From positions 496,001 to 560,000 of the forward strand of contig JAHBYW010000003.1 in assembly GCA_019635755.1 (NCBI GenBank): 64,000 bases of DNA, written 5' to 3'. The notes under the pieces are model-generated. The model worked only from the letters and a program-made list of their open reading frames with translations, had not been told where the DNA came from and ran no database searches. Every line of letters starts with the position of its first letter. The stretch's first letter is position 1. Source of the DNA: Rhizobiaceae bacterium. GTDB taxonomy: Bacteria > Pseudomonadota > Alphaproteobacteria > Rhizobiales > Rhizobiaceae. This document shows positions 8,879 to 17,165 of the stretch, piece after piece. The translations under genes and the position numbers were made by a program.

Positions 8879-9818
8879 ATGAACGTCCACAAGAATGCCC
8901 GTCTGACGCCTTCTGGTCGAGTGCTTTTGGTTGAGCGGATCGAGGGCGAGGTGGCCGGTTTGCCGGGCGGCGGAGGCGGCTGGGGTTTCGGTGCGGTCGG
9001 CGTATCGATGGCTGGGACGCTACCGTTCAGGAGATCGGCAGCTCAACGACCGCAGTTCGGCGCCGCACAGCTTCCCGCACCAACTGAGGGCCGAGCAGAT
9101 CGCGGCGATCGAGCGGTTGCGGCGTGGACGGCAGACGGGACCGATGATTGCCCGCGCCTTGGGCATGGCCCTGTCGACGGTGGGGCTGGTGCTGCGCCGG
9201 CTGGGCCTCAATCGGCTTGCCCGGCTCGAGCCCCGGTCGCCAGTGGTCCGCTACGAGCGGGACCGGCCAGGCGAACTGATCCACATCGATATCAAGACGT
9301 TGGGCCGGATCGACGGGGTGGGTCACCGCATCACCGGCCAGCATGCCGGCCACCACCGGGCGCGCGGCGTCGGCTACGAGCATCTGCACGTCGCCGTCGA
9401 TGATGCCTCCCGGCTCGCCTATGTCGAGCTGCTGCCGAGCCTCGGACGTGAGGATGCCACCGGCTTCCTCAACCGGGCGCTCGCCTGGTACGCCCGCATG
9501 GGAGCAAAAGTCGAGCGGGTCATGACCGACAATGGATCGGCCTATCGCTCCAGGCTGTTCGCCTCCGCCATCCAGCAGGCTCAGGCCCGCCACATCCGCA
9601 CAAGACCCTATACGCCACGAACCAACGGCAAGGCCGAACGCTTCATCCAGACATCCCTGCGCGAATGGGCCTATGCCCGACCCTATGGCTCGTCAGCCGA
9701 ACGACAACAGGCCATCGCACAATGGGCCGACGCCTATAACCTCACGAGACCCCACGCAGCTCTCGGCGGCATCAGCCCCTTCAAAAGACTGAACAACCTG
9801 CTTGGCAACGACACCTAG
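8879..9818 (+). pseudogene. IS481-family transposase, frameshifted near its N-terminus
   Basis: The N-terminus MNVHKNARLTPSGR is read from an ATG at 8879 and is typical of IS481 transposases. After VERIEG (about 8945-8949) the conserved continuation RWPVCRAAEAAGVSVRSAYRW is found only in the +1 frame, which is then open to 9818. One extra base in the GGGCGAGG stretch explains this. The rest holds a helix-turn-helix region and a DDE catalytic core, with HIDIKTLGRI, HVAVDDASRLAYVE, MTDNGSAYRS and the final-acid region RTNGKAERFIQTSLREW. The last codons read GAC-ACC-TAG, with the stop taken from the duplicated target CTAG. A shorter product from the TTG at 8931 is possible but would lack the start of the DNA-binding domain. 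Confidence 0.85.
9786..9813 (-). repeat. IS481 right inverted repeat
   Basis: The right end, read on the bottom strand, begins TGTCGTTGC and matches the left end at about 23 of 28 positions. It overlaps the last codons of the transposase and is followed by the CCTAG flank. Confidence 0.82.
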
Positions 9819-9822
9819 GGCA

Positions 9823-9929
9823 TCTTGCAGCAAGGTGGGAGTCACCTTGCGTCGCGCCAACACGTCCCAATAACCAGACAGACCACGATCGGTCCCGAAA
9901 ACCGCTGAACCTTTCGGGAACATGGTCTG
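9823..9929. repeat. Two-hairpin intergenic repeat, copy 1
   Basis: A stem GCAAGGT/ACCTTGC is followed by GTCG and then by a second dyad pairing ACCA...CCCGAAA with TTTCGGGAACATGGT. The same two blocks in the same order occur at 25902-26007. This looks like a small palindromic intergenic repeat of the RIME type known from rhizobia. It starts a few bases after the IS481 right flank. Confidence 0.6.
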
Positions 9930-10000
9930 GCACTCACCGATCCGGACCGGGGAGGTTGCGGCTGCGGTGGAGTCCGCCGTCGTTGCCGCGCCTGCTGCGC

Positions 10001-10038
10001 CAACAAAAAACCGGGCCTCGCGACCCGGTTTCTTGTTG
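10001..10038 (-). terminator. Intrinsic terminator of the L,D-transpeptidase gene
   Basis: Read leftwards, the stem AAACCGGGTC...GGCCCGGTTTTTT ends in a T-run. It lies about 35 bases after the stop of the gene at 10071 and is the clearest intrinsic terminator in the first 10 kb. Confidence 0.85.
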
Positions 10039-10070
10039 TGGACGTCCGTGTTGCCGAGACGGTCCGCGAC

Positions 10071-10694
10071 TTATCTCACGATGACCTTCGCGCCGACCGA
10101 GGCGCGGTTGTAGAGATCGACGACGTCCTGGTTCATCATGCGGACGCAGCCGGATGACATCGCCTTGCCGATCGACGCCCATTCCGGGGTGCCGTGCAAG
10201 CGGTAGCCGGTGTCGCCCTTCTTGTTGTGCAGATACATGGCGCGGGCGCCGAGCGCGTTCTTCGGGCCGGGCGGCATGCCGCTCGCCCACTTCTTCAGCT
10301 CGGGCTGGCGCTTGATCATCGCCGGGGGCGGCGTCCAGACCGGCCAGGCGCGCTTGGCGCCGATGCGCGCCGTGCCTGACCACTCGAAGCCCTCGCGGCC
10401 GACGCCGATGCCGTAGCGCATCGCCTTGCCGTCGCCCATCACGTAGTAGAGGTGCTTGGCGCTGGTATCGACGACGATGGTGCCGGCCTTTTCCTTGGTG
10501 TCGTACTTGACGACCTGGCGGCGGAACTTCTTGTCCACCTTCTCGATCGGGATCGCCGGGATGGTGTAGCCCGAGTCCTTCTTGGCGCCGTAGTCGGCGA
10601 ACGTCGCGATGGAAGAACCGCCGTCCATCGTGCAGCCCGCGAGCGCGGTGCTGAGTGCGACGGCAGCGATCGTCAAATAGGATCTGAAACGCAT
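10071..10694 (-). CDS. L,D-transpeptidase lipoprotein (YkuD/ErfK family)
   Basis: The enzyme forms 3-3 peptidoglycan cross-links or anchors proteins to the wall in the periplasm. The 207-residue protein has a lipoprotein signal: a basic start (MRFRSYL), a hydrophobic core and the lipobox LAGC. The YkuD catalytic signature is HGTPEWASIGKAMSSGCVRM near the C-terminus, with the histidine of HGT and the nucleophilic cysteine of SSGC both present. The start at 10694 is preferred over an upstream in-frame start because it places the signal sequence at the N-terminus. It is monocistronic, with its own terminator at 10001-10038. Confidence 0.93.
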   Translation of the reverse strand: MRFRSYLTIAAVALSTALAGCTMDGGSSIATFADYGAKKDSGYTIPAIPIEKVDKKFRRQVVKYDTKEKAGTIVVDTSAKHLYYVMGDGKAMRYGIGVGREGFEWSGTARIGAKRAWPVWTPPPAMIKRQPELKKWASGMPPGPKNALGARAMYLHNKKGDTGYRLHGTPEWASIGKAMSSGCVRMMNQDVVDLYNRASVGAKVIVR

Positions 10695-10915
10695 GTCTTG
10701 CCCTCGACCAACAAAACGCGGCCCGATTCGAGCCGCAATTTCGCCTCCATGCATAAGGCGGGGATTCGCCCATTGCCAAGCGGAACATCCCCGGCCGCGC
10801 CACCTGACGTGGGCGTAAGCTCACGACTATTGCAAATCAGCAACAGAGGTTCACACTGGCGTGAACGCAGAGGCTCTCGCCTCCCGCAAACCCGCTCCAT
10901 CGACCGGACAGGATC

Positions 10916-11311
10916 ATGAATGTCAGCCACGCCGCCCGTCGCTCGGGCCTGCCCGCCAAGACCATCCGCTACTACGAGGAGATCGGCCTGATCCGTCCCG
11001 ACCGGGCCGCCAACGGCTATCGCGACTATTCGGCCGACGACATCCATCGCCTTGCCTTCCTGAAACGCGCGCGCGGCCTCGGCTTCTCGATCGACGAGTG
11101 CCGGCAGCTGATGGCTCTCTACGGTGATCGCGGACGCGCCAGCCACGACGTGCGCCAGATCGCCCGGTCGCATGTGGACGCGATCGGCGAGAAGATCCGC
11201 GAGCTGGAGACGATGCGCGCGACTCTCACCCGACTGATCCACGCCTGCCATGGCGACGAGCGGCCCGACTGCCCGATCCTCGACGACATCGCCGGCGACG
11301 TAAGGCATTGA
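10916..11311 (+). CDS. MerR-family regulator, CueR/HmrR-like (copper-responsive)
   Basis: The 131-residue regulator has the MerR winged helix (HAARRSGLPAKTIRYYEEIGL), a long dimerisation helix and a C-terminal metal loop HACHGDERPDC. Its two cysteines, at about 111 and 119, have the C-x7-C spacing of CueR/HmrR monovalent copper sensors. Regulators of this type activate copper-efflux ATPases or oxidases by reshaping a 19-bp-spaced promoter. No such target lies next to it here; the following gene encodes a GFA-family protein 10 bases downstream and may be co-transcribed. No classic MerR dyad is evident upstream. Confidence 0.85.
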   Translation: MNVSHAARRSGLPAKTIRYYEEIGLIRPDRAANGYRDYSADDIHRLAFLKRARGLGFSIDECRQLMALYGDRGRASHDVRQIARSHVDAIGEKIRELETMRATLTRLIHACHGDERPDCPILDDIAGDVRH

Positions 11312-11321
11312 AGGGGAACGC

Positions 11322-11747
11322 ATGGCGAGGATTTCCGGCGGATGCCTCTGCGGCGCAGTCCGATACGAAACGGACGCCGCGCCGCTGACCGTGCGCTACT
11401 GCTGGTGCCGGGTGTGCCAGTACTTCGCCACCGGCAACGCGGCGGTGAGCGCCTGTTTCCCGAGCGAGGGTTTCTCGGTCTCGGGCGACCTTCGCGACTT
11501 CCAGAGCACCGCCGACAGCGGCAACAGGATGCATCGCCGGTTCTGCCCCACCTGCGGCACGCATCTCTTCAGCGAGGCCGAGGCGCGGCCGCACCTGATC
11601 TTCGTGCGCGTTGGAACGCTCGACCGCCCCGAAGAGGCACGACCGGAGGCGAGCATCTGGACGGCCAGCGCGCCAGCCTGGGCCTGCATCGACGCGTCCC
11701 TGCCGCAGATTGCGGGCCAGCCGCCTCCGCCGGGCGCCAGGACCTGA
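11322..11747 (+). CDS. GFA (glutathione-dependent formaldehyde-activating/CENP-V) family protein
   Basis: This 141-residue protein has the zinc-binding cysteine pattern of the GFA fold: GGCLCGAVRYE at the start, CWCRVCQ near residue 28 and CPTCGTHLF near 75. Family members are mostly uncharacterised; the name comes from one enzyme that condenses formaldehyde with glutathione, so the substrate here is unknown. It starts 10 bases after the MerR-type regulator and ends just before the convergent cupin gene. Confidence 0.85.
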   Translation: MARISGGCLCGAVRYETDAAPLTVRYCWCRVCQYFATGNAAVSACFPSEGFSVSGDLRDFQSTADSGNRMHRRFCPTCGTHLFSEAEARPHLIFVRVGTLDRPEEARPEASIWTASAPAWACIDASLPQIAGQPPPPGART

Positions 11748-11753
11748 CCCGGC

Positions 11754-12113
11754 TCAGCCGCTCGTGATGAGCGTCGCTTTCAGGCCGTCGCGATAGTCTT
11801 CGCGGACCGGCTGGAAGACGTCGAGGATACGGCAGTTGGCCAGGGCGCGCCCGGAGTGGCGGACGTTTGAGGGGATGGAGCTGATCATGCCGGCAGTGAG
11901 CCTGCGCACCTCGCCCGGCAGCGTCAGCTCGAACACGCCGTCGAGGACATAGGCCACCTGCTCGTGCACGTGGCCGTGTTCCGGCAGGACCGCGCCCTCC
12001 GCGATCTCCCACAGCGCGAACGTCATGGACTCGGAGTGGCAGAACCGGCCGACGAAACCGGGGATGACCGTCCGCCGTTCGAGCTGCTCCCAATCAACCC
12101 AGATCCCGGCCAT
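11754..12113 (-). CDS. Small single-domain cupin protein
   Basis: The 119-residue protein is a single cupin_2 barrel with the metal-binding motif HGHVHEQVAYVLDG and a second conserved strand pattern ending RHSGRALANCRILDVF. The ATG at 12113 is chosen because GGAGG sits at the right distance before it; another in-frame ATG at 12125 lies on the other side of that site. The function is unknown; such cupins may be isomerases, dioxygenases or ligand sensors. It lies about 70 bases downstream of galU on the same strand, so the two may share a transcript. Confidence 0.82.
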   Translation of the reverse strand: MAGIWVDWEQLERRTVIPGFVGRFCHSESMTFALWEIAEGAVLPEHGHVHEQVAYVLDGVFELTLPGEVRRLTAGMISSIPSNVRHSGRALANCRILDVFQPVREDYRDGLKATLITSG

Positions 12114-12181
12114 CGCTCCCTCCATCGCTTCGGGGGCACTGTCGCGCGAACGGCGCGGGCCGGCAAGGAGAGGCGGAAGAC

Positions 12182-13069
12182 CTACGCCGCGACCGCCGCG
12201 ACGCGACCCGTCGCCAGCTCCGGCAGGACGATCTGCCGGGCAACGTCCCGCCGCCGCATGGCCATGTGCAGGTTGGCGTTGACGAACCCTGCCGGCGAAC
12301 CGCAGTCGAAGGTGGTCCCGCCGAACAGGAACGGCCGGATCGCCGCCCGCTGCGACAGCGCGATAAGCCCGTCGGTCAGCTGGACCTCGCCGCCGGCGCC
12401 GGGCGACAGGCCCTCGAGAATCGAGAAGATCTCGGGCTCGAGGATGTAGCGACCCGTCATGTAGAGATTGGACGGCGCCGAGCCCGGCGCCGGCTTCTCC
12501 ACCAGGCCGTTGACGACGGGTCCGTCGGCAGTCGGCTGCAGGGAGACGATGCCGAACTTGTGGGCATCCTCCGGGCGGCATTTCTCGACCGAGACGACGT
12601 TGCCGCCGACCTCGTTGCGCAGCTTCACCATGCCGGCAAGGCAGGGCTCGTCCGCGTCCATCAGCATGTCGGGCAGCAGAACGGCGAAGGGTTCGTCGCC
12701 GATCACGTGGCGCGCGGTCCACACCGCGTGCCCGAGGCCGCGCGCATCCTGCTGCCGGAGGAAGGAGACGGCGCCCGCCGCGGGCGTGTCCGAAGACAGG
12801 CGGTCGGCCAGCACGGTCTTGCCGGCTGCGCGCAGCGACACGTCCAGTTCCACCGAGCGATCGAAATGGTCCTCGATGGCCGTCTTCATGCGGCCGATGA
12901 CGATGACGACGTGCTCGATGCCGGCGGCGAACGCTTCCTCGACGATGTAGTCGATGATCGGACGGTCGACGATCGGCAGCATCTCCTTGGGAATGCTCTT
13001 CGTCGCGGGCAGCATTCTCGTTCCGAAACCTGCGGCGGGGATGACCGCTTTGCGGATGGGTCGATGCAT
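12182..13069 (-). CDS. galU: UTP-glucose-1-phosphate uridylyltransferase
   Basis: GalU makes UDP-glucose from glucose-1-phosphate and UTP, feeding exopolysaccharide, cyclic glucan and lipopolysaccharide synthesis. The 295-residue protein starts MHRPIRKAVIPAAGFGTRML. It keeps the nucleotidyltransferase signature GFGTRMLPATKSIPKEMLP and the motif GLGHAVWTARHVIGDEPFAV typical of bacterial GalU. The start at 13069 gives the normal length and has GAGAG upstream; ATGs further upstream would add a non-homologous tail. Confidence 0.95.
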   Translation of the reverse strand: MHRPIRKAVIPAAGFGTRMLPATKSIPKEMLPIVDRPIIDYIVEEAFAAGIEHVVIVIGRMKTAIEDHFDRSVELDVSLRAAGKTVLADRLSSDTPAAGAVSFLRQQDARGLGHAVWTARHVIGDEPFAVLLPDMLMDADEPCLAGMVKLRNEVGGNVVSVEKCRPEDAHKFGIVSLQPTADGPVVNGLVEKPAPGSAPSNLYMTGRYILEPEIFSILEGLSPGAGGEVQLTDGLIALSQRAAIRPFLFGGTTFDCGSPAGFVNANLHMAMRRRDVARQIVLPELATGRVAAVAA

Positions 13070-13195
13070 GTCGTCACTCTCGGGCATGGAGGCTGGGCGG
13101 CAGGGGAGCCGCGACGACAACATCCGGGCACGGTGATTGTTCCGCGCTGCAGCAAAATGTGAGCAGCGTCGCCAGCACGATCGCGTGAGGCGCCC

Positions 13196-13963
13196 TCAGG
13201 CCCGGTAGGTCGGCTCCTGTTCGTCCAGGATGGCCTTCAGCTCCGCCAGATGCCGGTCGGCTTGCCCGGGATAATCGTCCATCTGGTCGGCGACGGTTTC
13301 GGCGACGGCGTCGGAGAGCGTGCGCAGCGGCCGGCCGGTCCAGAGTGCCTTGATGTAGGTCTCGGCCGCCCGCTCGAAATAGTACATCCGGTTGAACGCC
13401 TCGGCGACGGTCGCGCCGATGACGAGGATGCCGTGGTTGCCCATGATCATCACCTGCGTCTTCGGGTCGGCCAGGAGCTTCGAGCAGCGCTCGCCCTCTT
13501 CCTCGAAGGCGAGCCCGCCATAGTTCTCGTCGACCACCTGCCGCTTGAAAAACATCGCCGAGTTCTGGTCGACCGGCGGCAGCAGCGAATCCGCCAGCGA
13601 AGCGAGCACCGTCGCGTGGATCGAGTGCACATGCATGACGCATCGCGCGTGGCGGACATTGCGATGGATGGCGCCATGCAGGCCCCAGGCCGTGGGATCG
13701 GGCGCGTCGGGGCGGTTCATCGTCTCGGGGTCGTTGGCGTCGATCAGCAGCAGGCCGCTCGCCCGCACGCGGGAGAAGTGCACCTGGTTCGGATTCATCA
13801 GGAATTGGGTGCCGTCATCGTTCACGGCGAGCGAGAAATGGTTCGCCACCGCCTCGTTCATGCCGAGCCGCGCCGTCCATCGGAAGGCGGCGGCCATGTC
13901 GACGCGCTCTTCGTAGAAGGGCAGGTTCGAGCGGGTGGTGTCGCGCAGCGGGGTGACGGTCAT
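13196..13963 (-). CDS. Class II aldolase/adducin-family protein
   Basis: The 255-residue protein has the class II aldolase fold. NHFSLAV is followed by the metal-binding histidines of MHVHSIHATVLASLAD (around residues 115-120), and a later conserved stretch reads MIMGNHGILVIGATVAEAF with the third histidine. Family members include fuculose- and ribulose-phosphate aldolases, but many in rhizobia, often annotated as class II aldolase/adducin, have unknown substrates. The gene stands alone between galU and a palindromic intergenic repeat. Confidence 0.85.
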   Translation of the reverse strand: MTVTPLRDTTRSNLPFYEERVDMAAAFRWTARLGMNEAVANHFSLAVNDDGTQFLMNPNQVHFSRVRASGLLLIDANDPETMNRPDAPDPTAWGLHGAIHRNVRHARCVMHVHSIHATVLASLADSLLPPVDQNSAMFFKRQVVDENYGGLAFEEEGERCSKLLADPKTQVMIMGNHGILVIGATVAEAFNRMYYFERAAETYIKALWTGRPLRTLSDAVAETVADQMDDYPGQADRHLAELKAILDEQEPTYRA

Positions 13964-14045
13964 CTCGGGTCTCCGAAGTTGGGAGCATGCCGGTTCCGGG
14001 AAACGTCCGCAAGGCGGTTGGTTCGCAGATGGACTGGGGCAGGCG

Positions 14046-14171
14046 CCCCCTCACCCGGCCTTCCGACGTGAAGCAGCGATGCTGCGGTAGCGGTCTCCCT
14101 CTCCCCGTCGGGCAGAGGTCGGATTGCCCCGACGTCGCGAAGCGGCGAGGACGGCAATCCGGGTGAGGGGG
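14046..14171. repeat. Palindromic intergenic repeat with 13-bp terminal inverted repeats
   Basis: The element starts CCCCCTCACCCGG and ends with the exact complement CCGGGTGAGGGGG. The interior contains CTCTCCCCGTCGGGCAGAGG and several short dyads. It fills most of the gap between the aldolase gene and ureG. This style is common for mosaic intergenic repeats in Hyphomicrobiales. It could act as a transcript 3' end for ureG, whose stop lies 20 bases away. Confidence 0.65.
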
Positions 14172-14190
14172 TGTCGGTGTTGAAACGCGA

Positions 14191-14820
14191 CTACGCCGCC
14201 TTCTCCGTCGCCAGTCCGCCATTCTCCACGATGAATTGCACGATCTCATCGACGCCCCTGCCGCGCGACAGATCGGTGAACGCGAAGGGCCGCTTTCCGC
14301 GCGCCTTCGCGGCGTCGCGATCCATCTCCACCAGGTCGACATTCACATAGGGCGCGAGGTCGGACTTGTTGATGACGAGAAAATCCGAGCGCGTGATGCC
14401 CGGCCCTCCCTTTCGCGGGATGTCGCCGCCCTGGCAGACGGAGATGACGTAGAGCGTCAGGTCGGCGAGATCCGGAGAGAACGTCGCGGCGAGATTGTCG
14501 CCGCCGGATTCGATGAACACCACGTCCAGGCCGGGGATGCGCTGGTTCAGCCCGGCGATGGCCTGGAGATTGATCGACGCGTCCTCGCGGATCGCCGTGT
14601 GCGGGCAGCCGCCCGTCTCGACGCCGACGATGCGCTCTTCAGGCAGCGCCTGCAGCCGCACCAGCGCCATCGCATCTTCCTTGGTGTAGATGTCGTTGGT
14701 GACGACCGCGACGGAAAACTGCTCGCGCATCGCCTTGCAGAGCTTCTCCGTCAGCGTGGTCTTGCCGGAGCCGACCGGACCGCCGATGCCGACGCGAAGG
14801 GGACCGTTCCTGTGGGTCAT
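14191..14820 (-). CDS. ureG: Urease accessory GTPase UreG
   Basis: UreG is the GTPase that, with UreD/F and UreE, inserts nickel into urease. The 209-residue protein starts [20 protein letters not shown], carrying the P-loop [10 protein letters not shown]. It keeps the Ni-binding CPH motif ([13 protein letters not shown]), the switch sequence [16 protein letters not shown] and the guanine-specificity motif NKSDLA. The ATG overlaps the stop of the upstream DUF3995 gene, so it is translationally coupled into the ureEF-DUF3995-ureG unit. Confidence 0.97.
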   Translation of the reverse strand: MTHRNGPLRVGIGGPVGSGKTTLTEKLCKAMREQFSVAVVTNDIYTKEDAMALVRLQALPEERIVGVETGGCPHTAIREDASINLQAIAGLNQRIPGLDVVFIESGGDNLAATFSPDLADLTLYVISVCQGGDIPRKGGPGITRSDFLVINKSDLAPYVNVDLVEMDRDAAKARGKRPFAFTDLSRGRGVDEIVQFIVENGGLATEKAA

Positions 14821-15239
14821 GCGGCAAGTCCGTTCCACGTGAGAGCAAGAAAGCCCGCCGCGATGGCAAGGCACAAGGGCGAGTAATAGCGCACATCGTA
14901 GCGCGCGAAGGGCAGTTCCGGCGTGAGCCGTCGCCATGCGGGCGTGAATCCGGCCATGCCGCGACCGAGGAAGACGAGGCCGGCGGCAAGCGCAAAGAAC
15001 ACCGCAAGGGGATGACCGCCTGCCGCGCCAAGCGCGATCAGCGCCGCGGCCGCCAGCAGCAGGGCAACCGCAAAGCTCGGCGCCGTGCCCGGCATCGAAC
15101 GCACGCCCCTGACACCCACGACCCGGCGCGCGCAATCCTGGGCGTCCGCACCCGGCCACACGCCACCAAGGCCCCAGTAGACGTGGAGGAGCGCGATGCA
15201 CCCCAGCGCGACAGCCAGCGCGATGGCGATCGCCGTCAT
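14817..15239 (-). CDS. DUF3995-family membrane protein between ureF and ureG
   Basis: The 140-residue protein has four hydrophobic segments (for example [20 protein letters not shown] at the N-terminus, then two in the middle and [14 protein letters not shown] at the end) and fits the DUF3995 family. It overlaps both neighbours by four bases (ATGA-type), which ties it tightly to urease maturation genes. No function is established. A role linked to nickel or urea handling is inferred only from position. Confidence 0.8.
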   Translation of the reverse strand: MTAIAIALAVALGCIALLHVYWGLGGVWPGADAQDCARRVVGVRGVRSMPGTAPSFAVALLLAAAALIALGAAGGHPLAVFFALAAGLVFLGRGMAGFTPAWRRLTPELPFARYDVRYYSPLCLAIAAGFLALTWNGLAA

Positions 15240-15907
15240 GAGCGGAACAGCCTCGACGGTTGGGTCTCGTGGTTCATGGCGGCGATCTCGGACAACAGGC
15301 AGGCGGAGCCAAGATCATCGGGCGAGGATATGCTGGCACGGTTGGCCGTCGCGAGGATGAGCGGTTCAAGAGCGGCGATCGTCGCGACCCCGCCGGACTG
15401 GCCGGTGACGCCGAGCCGGATCGCGGCCTGGACGAGGTTCGTCGCGTAGGCCTGCAGATAGGCGCCGAGCGCATCGGCGAGGGGCACGCCATGTGCGCCG
15501 GCAACCGCGCCGACGGCAACCGGATAGGCTGTGTCGGCGCGCAGCCGCGACAGCACCGGATGCGGCCAGCCGGCTGCCGCCTGGACGAACGCCGCGCCCT
15601 GCGCCGTCGTCTCCAGATGCCGCTCGGCGGAGCCCGCGAGCGCTTCGGCGAGATCGGCAAGCTCGGCCAGATCGCGATCCTCGCGCGCCCGACGCCACGC
15701 CTCGGCGAAAAGAACGGCGTCGTTCCAGCCCGAACCCATCTCCATCAGCGCGGCAATCCAGTCGCCCAGCGCGGGGCGATCCTCGATCAGCCCGTCGTGC
15801 ACCGCGCGCTCGAGCCCGTGGCTGTAGCTGAACGAGCCGACCGGGAAGGCCGGCGAGAGCCAGGCGAGCAGGCGCAGCAGCGGCGCGCCGGCGGCAGGCT
15901 CAGGCAT
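15236..15907 (-). CDS. ureF: Urease accessory protein UreF
   Basis: UreF works with UreD and UreG as the pre-activation complex on apo-urease. The 223-residue protein begins [20 protein letters not shown] and shows the UreF hallmark [16 protein letters not shown] near residues 20-36, followed by an all-helical body. The ATG at 15907 overlaps the end of ureE by 8 bases. The 3' end overlaps the DUF3995 gene. Confidence 0.95.
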   Translation of the reverse strand: MPEPAAGAPLLRLLAWLSPAFPVGSFSYSHGLERAVHDGLIEDRPALGDWIAALMEMGSGWNDAVLFAEAWRRAREDRDLAELADLAEALAGSAERHLETTAQGAAFVQAAAGWPHPVLSRLRADTAYPVAVGAVAGAHGVPLADALGAYLQAYATNLVQAAIRLGVTGQSGGVATIAALEPLILATANRASISSPDDLGSACLLSEIAAMNHETQPSRLFRS

Positions 15908-16541
15908 GGTTGTGGCCGTAATGCGGATCGCCCGGCAGGCGGCCGAAGGCGTCGCGCTCGCCATGCCCGTGGTGATGCCCGTGCCCGTGGTGATGCCCGT
16001 GGTCGTGGTCATGATGGTGGGCGTGATCGCCGTGCCCATGATCGTGCCCATGATCGTGCCCGTGTGAATGGCCGCCGGCATAGGCGCCGCGCAGCGGCTG
16101 GAACGGCTCGCTGACATCCGCGACCGTCGCGCCAAGCCCTTCCAGCATGTCGCGGATCACGTGGTCACGCAGGATCAGAATGCGGTCGGGCTCGACCTGC
16201 GCGGCGAGATGGCGGTTGCCGATGTGCCAGCAGAGTTCGCAAAGATGCACCGGGTCTTGCGCGCGGATTTCCAGCAGCGGTTCCTCCGCCGCGATGATCT
16301 CGGCGTGGCGGCCGTCGTCCAGCACCAGCCTGTCGTGCGAGCCGAGCATCACCGGCTCGAGCAGATCGACCAGGATCTTGTCCCCGTGCTGAAGTTCGAG
16401 CACGCGGCGGCGCAGGTGCCGCTCGTCATGCGCCAGCACGACCACGTCGAACGGCGTCGTGCCGCCTGTGTCGTCGCCCGCCGCGATGACCCGGGCCGCC
16501 CGCGGCAGCTTGGTGAAATCCGTGTTGGTCGAAAACTTCAT
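15900..16541 (-). CDS. ureE: Urease nickel metallochaperone UreE with long His-rich tail
   Basis: UreE binds Ni2+ and hands it to UreG for the urease active site. The 213-residue protein has the usual N-terminal and metal-binding domains, including [11 protein letters not shown] around residues 100-110. It ends in a tail of nearly 60 residues with about 24 histidines in Gly-His-Asp patterns, longer than in many homologues and suited to nickel storage. The gene follows a glutathione S-transferase gene by 15 bases and overlaps ureF. Confidence 0.95.
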   Translation of the reverse strand: MKFSTNTDFTKLPRAARVIAAGDDTGGTTPFDVVVLAHDERHLRRRVLELQHGDKILVDLLEPVMLGSHDRLVLDDGRHAEIIAAEEPLLEIRAQDPVHLCELCWHIGNRHLAAQVEPDRILILRDHVIRDMLEGLGATVADVSEPFQPLRGAYAGGHSHGHDHGHDHGHGDHAHHHDHDHGHHHGHGHHHGHGERDAFGRLPGDPHYGHNHA

Positions 16542-16556
16542 GGTCCTGCTCCGCGG

Positions 16557-17165
16557 TCAGAACGACCCGCCATTGGCCTGTGCCCGCGCCCGGGCCGGGC
16601 GTGCCAGCACACGATCAAGATAGGCGTTCACGCCGTCCGATTCGATCCTGAACTTGCCGGCGCGCGCCCATGATCCCATGTCGCCCAGCATGACGTCCAC
16701 CGCCGAAAACCGCGCGCCGAGCGCGAATGCCTTGTCGCCCAGACGGCGCTCCAGCGCCTTTACCTCGTTGCCGAAATCGTAGGCCGCGGCGGGCCCGACA
16801 TCGACGCGCAGCTCCTGCGGCAGCAGGAAGCGGTGGCGCAGCTTGTTCCACAGCGGCGCCTCGAATTCCGACTGCGCGAAATGCATCCACGAATCCATCT
16901 CGGCGCGACCGGCCAGGCCGGGGTTCGCGCCCATGCCTTTGTCGGCATGCTTGTCCGCCAGATAGACGCAGATCGCTGCGGAATCGGTGATGGTCACATC
17001 GCCGTCGATGAGGATCGGCACCTTGCCCGACGGATTGAGCGCATAGGCCTCCGGCGAGCGCAGCTTGACGGGCACGAATTCGTAGGGCTGGCCCAGTTCC
17101 TCCAGCATCCAGAGCACGCGTGAAACGCGCGACCCCTTCGAGCCGACGGCTTTGTAGGGCGCCAT
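16557..17165 (-). CDS. Glutathione S-transferase family protein
   Basis: The 202-residue protein has an N-terminal thioredoxin-like domain (MAPYKAVGSKGSRVSRVLWM, then NPSGKVPILIDGDVTITDSAAICVYLA) and a C-terminal helical domain with the capping box FSAVDVMLGDM. The NPSGKVP-to-DSAAI region is the glutathione-binding site pattern. It overlaps the upstream monooxygenase gene as TGATG and lies 15 bases before ureE, so it may be carried on the same transcript without a urease role. The substrate is unknown. Confidence 0.86.
   Translation of the reverse strand: MAPYKAVGSKGSRVSRVLWMLEELGQPYEFVPVKLRSPEAYALNPSGKVPILIDGDVTITDSAAICVYLADKHADKGMGANPGLAGRAEMDSWMHFAQSEFEAPLWNKLRHRFLLPQELRVDVGPAAAYDFGNEVKALERRLGDKAFALGARFSAVDVMLGDMGSWARAGKFRIESDGVNAYLDRVLARPARARAQANGGSF

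Larger units (their letters stand above)
8793..9813 (+). mobile_element. IS481-family insertion sequence, 1,021 bp
   Basis: The element is bounded by imperfect 28-bp inverted repeats that start TGTCGTTGC (8793-8820 and the complement of 9786-9813; about 23 of 28 match). It encodes a DDE transposase. It is flanked on both sides by CCTAG (8787-8791 and 9814-9818), consistent with the CTAG-containing targets known for IS481-type elements. The left CTAG contains the nfu stop codon and the right one gives the transposase its stop. The transposase carries a frameshift, so this copy is probably not autonomous. Confidence 0.88.

Noticed and set aside
10820-10915. CueR/HmrR-type operator upstream of the MerR-family gene
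   Set aside because: No convincing dyad with 19-bp promoter spacing could be found by eye.
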